NCBI GenBank assembly: GCA_012961655.1
Contig: DTYX01000746.1
Span: 1 to 11,695 of the forward strand
Source: Candidatus Poribacteria bacterium
Lineage (GTDB): Bacteria; Poribacteria; WGA-4E; DTYX01
Reading direction: 5' to 3'
Length of the DNA: 11,695 bases
Part shown: positions 7,324-11,695 of the stretch, piece after piece
How the letters are laid out: each line of letters begins with the position of its first letter
How positions within the stretch are numbered: the first letter of the stretch is position 1
Notes under the pieces: model-generated
What the model was told of the DNA's origin: nothing
What the model saw: only the letters and a program-made list of their open reading frames with translations
Database searches by the model: none
Made by a program: the position numbers and the translations under genes

Positions 7324-7352
7324 TTTATACCTTTATCAAGTCATGCCGTCAA
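7324..7352 (-). promoter_or_regulatory. Sigma70-type promoter for the aminotransferase gene
   Basis: On the minus strand TTGACG (7352-7347) and TATAAA (7329-7324) are separated by exactly 17 bp; each hexamer matches the consensus at 5 of 6 positions. Transcription would begin near 7317 and leave a leader of about 67 nt before ATG 7250. It may also serve hisF by read-through. Confidence 0.6.
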
Positions 7353-7442
7353 GTAAAATATTTTCAGATGGGGTCACTGAAGAGAAACAAGCATCGCTTT
7401 TCTATTCGCCGGGGTATCAGAGATCGAATCGGTACAAAAGTC

Positions 7443-7471
7443 TTGACCTTTAAGACGAAATCGGTTATCAT
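7443..7471 (+). promoter_or_regulatory. Sigma70-type promoter for the TPR/DUF5683-like gene
   Basis: TTGACC (7443-7448) and TATCAT (7466-7471) are separated by 17 bp; each hexamer matches the consensus at 5 of 6 positions. The start would be near 7478, giving a leader of about 167 nt that contains two small hairpins before ATG 7645. Confidence 0.5.
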
Positions 7472-7536
7472 TTTTGACGATGTTTAGCCATACCCCCCTC
7501 TGTGGGAGGGAAGGGAGAGGGACAGACCCACGGCAT

Positions 7537-7554
7537 GGTTTACGCTAGTAAACC
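7537..7554 (+). repeat. Perfect hairpin GGTTTAC-GCTA-GTAAACC in the 5' leader
   Basis: The two 7-nt arms are exact inverse complements with a 4-nt loop. No T-run follows, so it is not a standard terminator. It would sit about 60 nt into the leader from the predicted promoter and about 90 nt before ATG 7645. It could be a dispersed palindrome, an operator or an mRNA-stabilising stem; the sequence does not tell which. Confidence 0.4.
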
Positions 7555-7644
7555 CGTCCTCATATATAGCAATGCCTCTATTAGTCAGGATTTATTTGAC
7601 AATGCGCGAGTAATAAATCATGAGGATTTCCAAGGAGAGAAAAC

Positions 7645-8568
7645 ATGGCGCTAATTCTTCTCCTTACAATCTCAATATTTTCAACTAATGCTATCGCCAA
7701 CAGTAGTTTGCCGGCCTGTCCCGACGAAGTCGGGGCGGAAAAACCTCTACTTTTGACGGCGACTTCACCCTCACAGCTTTTATATGCTGATACCTTGTTT
7801 GATGATAACGATTTTGATGGTGCTATCTTGGAATTCAAGCGGTATATATTTTATAATCCCCAGAGCAATGTTTTGGATTATGCTCTTTACCGAATCGGAC
7901 AAAGCTACTACTACAGCCAACGCCCTATCAATGCGCAGAAGAGCTTCGAGCGATTATTGAAAGATTATCCACAATCACCCTTGCGACTATACACACGATT
8001 CATGTTGGGGAAAACATTCATGGACAACGAAGATTTCCCAAGAGCCAGAAAGGAATTTCATCTAATCACCAAATCCAACATCGACAAAAAATTATCTGCG
8101 CAAGCGAAATATTTGGAAGCATGGTCATACTTATCCGAAAGGGATTGGTATTCCGCTGTCGCTGAATTTCGTAAGGTCGGTCAGTTTCAACCCTTCACTT
8201 CGTTCGAGGGCAGCCCTGATAATCCACTCAGCATAAAAGCTGAACGTTTGGCTAATGAAACTCTCGCGAGCATTCGCTTGTCGCGCAAATCTCCCACCCT
8301 TGCTCGTTGGATGTCAACATTCCTACCAGGTTCAGGTCAGATTTATGCGGGAAAGATTACCAATGGACTTATTTCAACGGCGTTCAATGCCGCTTTCATA
8401 TATCTGCTCGTAGATTCTCTTCGTGATAAGCGTTATGTCGATGCGGTAGGTGTTTACATCATAGGAGCCAGATTTTATTGGGGAAATATCTACAATGCTA
8501 AACAAAGCGCGTTGGAATACAATCAGCGTATAGAAGAGAGGTTGCTTGAAAAGTTGAAAAATTTATAA
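7645..8568 (+). CDS. Exported TPR protein with DUF5683-like C-terminal membrane domain
   Basis: This 307-residue protein begins with a signal peptide (MALILLLTISIFSTNAIA, likely cut before N19). Residues about 43-180 form tetratricopeptide-like helix pairs (ADTLFDDNDFDGAILEFKRY, QSYYYSQRPINAQKSFERLLKDYPQS, GKTFMDNEDFPRARKEF, EAWSYLSERDWYSAVAEFRK), as in YbgF/BamD-type envelope scaffolds. The C-terminal third holds LPGSGQIYAGK (227-237) and two hydrophobic segments, which resembles the DUF5683/TM2-like domain. It probably sits in the envelope facing the periplasm and binds partner proteins; no enzyme activity is seen. AAGGAG precedes the ATG at good spacing. Just after the signal peptide, residues 24-31 (ACPDEVGA) are encoded by a DNA palindrome (7720-7734) that looks like a repeat accepted in frame. 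The gene converges on rluD. Confidence 0.82.
   Translation: MALILLLTISIFSTNAIANSSLPACPDEVGAEKPLLLTATSPSQLLYADTLFDDNDFDGAILEFKRYIFYNPQSNVLDYALYRIGQSYYYSQRPINAQKSFERLLKDYPQSPLRLYTRFMLGKTFMDNEDFPRARKEFHLITKSNIDKKLSAQAKYLEAWSYLSERDWYSAVAEFRKVGQFQPFTSFEGSPDNPLSIKAERLANETLASIRLSRKSPTLARWMSTFLPGSGQIYAGKITNGLISTAFNAAFIYLLVDSLRDKRYVDAVGVYIIGARFYWGNIYNAKQSALEYNQRIEERLLEKLKNL
7720..7734 (+). repeat. Palindrome CCCGAC-GAA-GTCGGG inside the TPR gene
   Basis: A perfect 6-bp inverted repeat with a GAA loop lies in the coding region just past the signal-peptide codons. The core TCCCGA/TCGG and the GAA loop are shared with the palindrome at 429-443, so both may belong to one dispersed family. It is read in frame as PDEVG in the linker, where an insertion would be tolerated. 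Confidence 0.5.
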
Positions 8569-8571
8569 TCT

Positions 8572-8592
8572 CGTGAAACGTGATGCGTGAAA
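8572..8592 (+). repeat. Short direct repeats of CGTGA(AA)
   Basis: CGTGAAA (8572-8578), CGTGA (8579-8583) and CGTGAAA (8586-8592) lie nearly head to tail in the 47-bp gap between the converging TPR gene and rluD. No hairpin with a T-run is seen, so no terminator is called here. Confidence 0.35.
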
Positions 8593-8615
8593 GATAAGAT
8601 TGAAGTTGCCCATTA

Positions 8616-9635
8616 TCATTTTGCCACTTTGCCATTTTTCAAATTAACGTTCATCGGAGTTTCTAAAATGTCTGTCGTAGCAGATTTAAGCGCATCCAAA
8701 ACCGCTTGAATATCTTCTGGAATCGGCGCGATAAATTCCATGTATTCTTCTGTGGCAGGATGCAAGAATCCCAATATATGAGCATGGAGAGCTTGCCGGT
8801 TTAACTCCGCTATCATCTGCTTCAGTTTAGGAAAATGCGCTTCATTGATGGCTCTTTTGCGCCCCCCGCCGTAGACTTGGTCGCCAACCACAGGATGCCC
8901 GATGTGCGCGAAATGAACTCTAATTTGATGTGTCCTTCCTGTTTCGGGCATAACTTCGACGAGCGAGAAACCATCGTATCGTTCGATAACTTTAAAGTGG
9001 GTAATTGCTTCCCTTGAGCGGATATTAGTGACCGCCATCTTTTTTCGGTTTCGGAGACTTCGGCCGATGGGCGCGATTATCGTTCCACTATCTTGAGTGG
9101 GAATTCCACAAATTAAGGCGAGGTATCTTTTTTTCACCCGATGTTCCTCAAACTGAAAGGCAAGGCTTTGATGCGCGAAGTCAGTTTTGGCGACGACTAA
9201 CACGCCTGAAGTATCCTTGTCTAAACGATGGACGATTCCAGGACGTTGTACTCCGCCAATGCCCGATAAATCGGGACAATGGGCGAGTATCGCATTGACT
9301 AAAGTGCCTGAATGAACTCCCGCCGCCGGATGAGTGACCATACCAGCAGGTTTATTTATGATGATGAGCGCGTCATCTTCATAGAGCACCTTTAATGGAA
9401 TATTCTCAGGCCGTACATGGTATGGCTTTGGCTCAGGCACGATAACTTCAACTTTATCGTTATCTCTTAATTTATAGCTCGGTTTCGATGGATTACCGTT
9501 GACGGTGATAGAACTTTCTTTGATGAGTTTCTGGATAAAAGAACGAGATAACTTTTCTTCCTTTATGGTAAGGAAATGGTCGAGGCGCAATCCTGACGCA
9601 TCTCCGCTGACTATATGTATACGACTTTCGTTCAT
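8616..9635 (-). CDS. rluD: 23S rRNA pseudouridine synthase, RluA/RluD family
   Basis: This is a 339-residue RluA-family enzyme that isomerises uridine to pseudouridine in RNA; the RluD type modifies 23S rRNA helix 69. Residues about 16-65 form an S4 RNA-binding domain (LRLDHFLTIKEEKLSRSFIQKLIKE, split by variable residues, then ITVNG). The catalytic domain follows with INKPAGMVTHPA (93-104), PGIVHRLDKDTSG (132-144; catalytic Asp D139), and METGRTHQIRVH-type motif at 229-241 (written here PETGRTHQIRVH) plus HPVVGDQVYGG. The length and S4 domain favour RluD over the shorter RluA/RluC types, but the exact target uridines are not provable from sequence. The last 25 or so residues (ATTDILETPMNVNLKNGK) are an extra tail. 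The ribosome site is weak (AGAG). It is probably cotranscribed with the acyl-CoA dehydrogenase upstream. Confidence 0.94.
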   Translation of the reverse strand: MNESRIHIVSGDASGLRLDHFLTIKEEKLSRSFIQKLIKESSITVNGNPSKPSYKLRDNDKVEVIVPEPKPYHVRPENIPLKVLYEDDALIIINKPAGMVTHPAAGVHSGTLVNAILAHCPDLSGIGGVQRPGIVHRLDKDTSGVLVVAKTDFAHQSLAFQFEEHRVKKRYLALICGIPTQDSGTIIAPIGRSLRNRKKMAVTNIRSREAITHFKVIERYDGFSLVEVMPETGRTHQIRVHFAHIGHPVVGDQVYGGGRKRAINEAHFPKLKQMIAELNRQALHAHILGFLHPATEEYMEFIAPIPEDIQAVLDALKSATTDILETPMNVNLKNGKVAK

Positions 9636-9664
9636 TTTTTATTCTCTATTCGGTAATTGCTACC

Positions 9665-9841
9665 TCAATTCTGCAGTGATTTCAAAAACTCCTCCAAACT
9701 AGATGCGCGTATCGCCTGTCTATGCAAATTCCGCAGCACCTCTCTTTCTTGTATCTCCTGAAGTTTGTCTTGAAGTCCCTCCGGAACCACGCTGAACTTC
9801 TCCTCTAAAGCATCCAATAGTAGTATACTGAAATATATCAA
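9665..9841 (-). CDS. Small 58-codon ORF resembling the tail of Rpn/DUF4351-type proteins (possible remnant)
   Basis: In the 202-bp gap between acyl-CoA dehydrogenase and rluD, the minus strand has an open frame from TTG 9841 to TGA 9665. The TTG overlaps the dehydrogenase TGA (TTGA), and GAGGAG about 10 nt upstream could allow coupled translation. The product includes LLLDALEEKFSVVPEGLQDK, then LQEIQEREVLRNLHRQAIRA and SSLEEFLKSLQ. That order (Leu-rich helix, F-x-x-VPE, helix, a Leu/His/Ala helix, SLEEF end) is what I recall from the C-terminus of many Rpn-family or DUF4351-type proteins linked to transposase-like PD-(D/E)XK nucleases. The N-terminal nuclease domain is absent. It is either a remnant left by an insertion or deletion or a real small protein; I lean to remnant. 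Confidence 0.45.
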   Translation of the reverse strand: MIYFSILLLDALEEKFSVVPEGLQDKLQEIQEREVLRNLHRQAIRASSLEEFLKSLQN

Positions 9842-11595
9842 ACGCCAACTATCTCCTCAAAATCCTCTATCGCAGTTTTATCCCCACTCATTACGTATTC
9901 GCTATTCATCTCAACCCTCGGGGCCATATCTTTTATAAATTTTTTCGCCACCGATTTTTTGCGAGCAGATTTTTCCGCCTGATTCAGCAGGAGATAGGAG
10001 ATATAAACATCAATGGTCATATCCACGACCTTTCTGGCGGTGAGATTCCTGTAATCCGCGTCCCTGCTACCCTCCGAGTCCTTTTTATCGTTGACGTATT
10101 CAATCGACGCCGAAAGTATCTCATGAGCTTTTCTTACTTCCGACGCTAAGGTATTCAAGTCTTCGTCCTCGTAAGTCTGCTCAGAAAACTCCGTCAAAGC
10201 GCCGTTCAGATTTCCTCTCAGTATCCTTGACATCGCCCAGTCAATCTGAATTTGGGATGTGCCCTCGTAGATGTTTGTTATCCTTGCGTCTCTATAAAGT
10301 CTCTCAATGGGATAATCTTTCATGTAACCATTGCCGCCGTGGATTTGCAGAGCATCATAGGCGACTCTGTTGCAAACCTCCGCCGCGTAATATTTCGACA
10401 GTGGGGTCAAAACTTCAGCGAGTCGGCTATATTCGCGAGTTTTTGTCTTTAAATCGCTTAGTCGCGTGTCATCCTTCTCCATTGAATCTATTTTTGCTTC
10501 TGCGCCCTCTTGCATGTCAATCGCCTGACTTGTGGCATAGACAAGGCTTCTAACGGCTTCAACGCTGACTTTCATATCTACGAGCATTTCGGAGATTGCT
10601 GGAAACTGATTAATTTTTTTGCCGAACTGCTCTCGCTCATCGGCGTATTTTTTAGCCTCGCGAAACGCCGCTTCGCAAATCCCAAGCGCTTGTGCTGCAA
10701 CAGCGAGCCGCGCTGCGTTCATCAGCCAGTTGACGTATCTTGTCAACCCTCTTCCTCTTTGACCTATCAAAACAGCCTTCGCATCGTCGAAATATATCTC
10801 ACACGTGGGCGAACCGTGTATGCCCATTTTCGTCTCGATTCTCCGCACCTTGACAGCATCGCTCTTCTCCACTAGAAACAGACTTAAACCCCGACCGCCG
10901 CTGAATCGCTTCGCATCTTCGCTTCTCGCCAGAACCAGAAGCACATCTCCACAACCGTTGGTGATGAACCTTTTTGTGCCTCTGATTGTCCATTCTTCAG
11001 TCTCTGCATCAAGGGTTGCACTAATAGCGGCTTTAGTTTGGATTGCTGATAGGTCGCTTCCCGCATCGGGTTCTGTTAAAACCATAGCGCCGGTGAGTTC
11101 ACCCGAAGTGAATCCCGGTAGATATTGTTCTTTTATTTCATCGGATGCAAATTTTGCTACTGTTTCCCCAATGCCTTGAAGCCCAAAGAAGTTCATCAAA
11201 GCGGCGTCAGCGCGGGAGATGATTTCCGTCGCGGCGGTGTAGAAGGTAACGGGAAAGTTTAGCCCGTCGTATTCGGCCGGCAGAGTAATACCCATAAGTT
11301 GGGCGTCTTTAAGGTCTTCAAGATTCCTTACCATACCTTCTGGCAAAGTCACAACGCCGTTCTCAAAGGAACATCCCTTCTCATCAATCTCTGCCGCTCT
11401 AGGCGCAATCCTGTTTGCCGCCAACTCTCCAATTGGGTCGTTGAGCATATCGATGTATATCTCCATCACTTCCTCGTCGCTCTCATACGGACAATCCTCT
11501 GAACCAATCTCTTCCCTCAATTCGACGATGGAAGTCCAATCGACCATCTGCTCTATATGGAATCTAAGGTCGTCGTTATCTAAATAGAAGTTCAT
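9838..11595 (-). CDS. Acyl-CoA dehydrogenase (long FadE/DmdC-type)
   Basis: This is a 585-residue FAD-dependent acyl-CoA dehydrogenase that introduces an alpha,beta double bond into acyl-CoA thioesters and passes electrons to ETF (cytoplasm). The first 110 residues are the N-terminal extension found in the long class (about 580-600 residues, as in DmdC-type methylmercaptopropionyl-CoA dehydrogenases). FAD/substrate motifs follow in order: AMVLTEPDAGSDL (170-182), FITNG (210-214), KMGIHGSPTCEI (256-267), YADEREQFGKKI (317-328), QIHGGNGYMKDYPIERLYRD (417-436) and the catalytic Glu in NIYEGTSQIQ (E444). The C-terminal extension is helical. GAGGG lies 6 nt before ATG, and a weak promoter is upstream. 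The chain-length or substrate preference is not readable from sequence. It leads a probable operon with the small ORF and rluD. Confidence 0.93.
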   Translation of the reverse strand: MNFYLDNDDLRFHIEQMVDWTSIVELREEIGSEDCPYESDEEVMEIYIDMLNDPIGELAANRIAPRAAEIDEKGCSFENGVVTLPEGMVRNLEDLKDAQLMGITLPAEYDGLNFPVTFYTAATEIISRADAALMNFFGLQGIGETVAKFASDEIKEQYLPGFTSGELTGAMVLTEPDAGSDLSAIQTKAAISATLDAETEEWTIRGTKRFITNGCGDVLLVLARSEDAKRFSGGRGLSLFLVEKSDAVKVRRIETKMGIHGSPTCEIYFDDAKAVLIGQRGRGLTRYVNWLMNAARLAVAAQALGICEAAFREAKKYADEREQFGKKINQFPAISEMLVDMKVSVEAVRSLVYATSQAIDMQEGAEAKIDSMEKDDTRLSDLKTKTREYSRLAEVLTPLSKYYAAEVCNRVAYDALQIHGGNGYMKDYPIERLYRDARITNIYEGTSQIQIDWAMSRILRGNLNGALTEFSEQTYEDEDLNTLASEVRKAHEILSASIEYVNDKKDSEGSRDADYRNLTARKVVDMTIDVYISYLLLNQAEKSARKKSVAKKFIKDMAPRVEMNSEYVMSGDKTAIEDFEEIVGV

Positions 11596-11626
11596 TATTA
11601 TCCCTCAAATTGTTTTCTTGCCCAAA

Positions 11627-11655
11627 AGTTTAGCAAAAATATCCATACTTTGCAA
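11627..11655 (-). promoter_or_regulatory. Weak sigma70-type promoter upstream of acyl-CoA dehydrogenase
   Basis: On the minus strand TTGCAA (11655-11650) and TAAACT (11632-11627) are spaced 17 bp apart; each matches 4 of 6 consensus bases. The predicted start near 11620 leaves a leader of about 25 nt that includes the GAGGG ribosome site. The right edge of the window prevents a wider look. Confidence 0.3.
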
Positions 11656-11695
11656 GAGAAAAAAGAATTTTCAGAGATTCTCAAAGGTGATAGCG

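Larger units (their letters stand above)
7251..7644. other. 394-bp divergent intergenic region
   Basis: No convincing gene is seen on either strand. The region separates two divergent genes and holds a minus-strand promoter (7324-7352), a plus-strand promoter (7443-7471), a CCCTC/GAGGG mini-hairpin (7496-7510) and a perfect 7-bp hairpin (7537-7554). An AAGGAG site about 7 nt before ATG 7645 serves the TPR gene. The stretch 7353-7442 shows nothing I can name. Confidence 0.6.

Noticed and set aside
9262..9275. Palindrome CCCGAT-AA-ATCGGG inside rluD, similar to the other TCCCGA palindromes
   Set aside because: It encodes the PDLSG part of the normal CPDLSGIGG stretch that many RluD proteins have, so it need not be an inserted repeat.
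1..11695. CRISPR array, tRNA, rRNA or intact insertion sequence
   Set aside because: I saw no regularly spaced repeats, cloverleaf-like segments or transposase domains on either strand.

Overview
The window looks like chromosome from an uncultivated, Gram-negative-type bacterium. GC content is moderate (mid-40s % by eye), Shine-Dalgarno sites are purine-rich, and small palindromic repeats are scattered both between and inside genes. The mix of decayed glycoside hydrolases, a Gfo/Idh/MocA fragment, a DegT-type aminotransferase and a FadE/DmdC-type acyl-CoA dehydrogenase reminds me of Poribacteria or similar candidate phyla. That placement is an impression, because no marker gene in the window settles it.

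Left part (1-2770, all +): the 3' end of an unrecognised gene, then a gene graveyard. In order it holds a Gfo/Idh/MocA start that stops at a GC-rich inverted-repeat element, a clan GH-A-like glycosidase lacking most of its barrel and carrying a one-base frameshift, a GH38 alpha-mannosidase reduced to its C-terminal domain, and a frameshifted fragment of unknown origin. Together these look like the remains of a glycan-degradation operon.

Centre-left (2809-5006, +): a two-gene membrane operon, a YibE/F family protein followed by a 10-TM putative heavy-metal/manganese exporter (ArsP_2-like). It converges on a minus-strand pair: a DegT/DnrJ/EryC1 aminotransferase at 5997-7250, transcribed first, then hisF (histidine biosynthesis). 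A palindromic repeat lies between the two.

A 394-bp divergent intergenic region (7251-7644) carries one good sigma70-type promoter in each direction plus small hairpins. It drives the aminotransferase leftward and, rightward, an exported TPR protein with a DUF5683-like C-terminal membrane domain (7645-8568).

Right part (8616-11595, -): an acyl-CoA dehydrogenase, a 58-codon reading frame whose TTG overlaps the dehydrogenase stop and whose sequence resembles the tail of Rpn/DUF4351-type proteins, and rluD (23S rRNA pseudouridine synthase). These probably form one transcript starting near 11620.

The intact genes are housekeeping, transport and envelope functions. I see no CRISPR array, tRNA, rRNA, intact transposase, or convincing new defence or biosynthetic system. 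The most notable points are the decayed glycosidase row, the in-frame palindrome in the TPR gene, the YibE/F-exporter pair and the small overlapping ORF.
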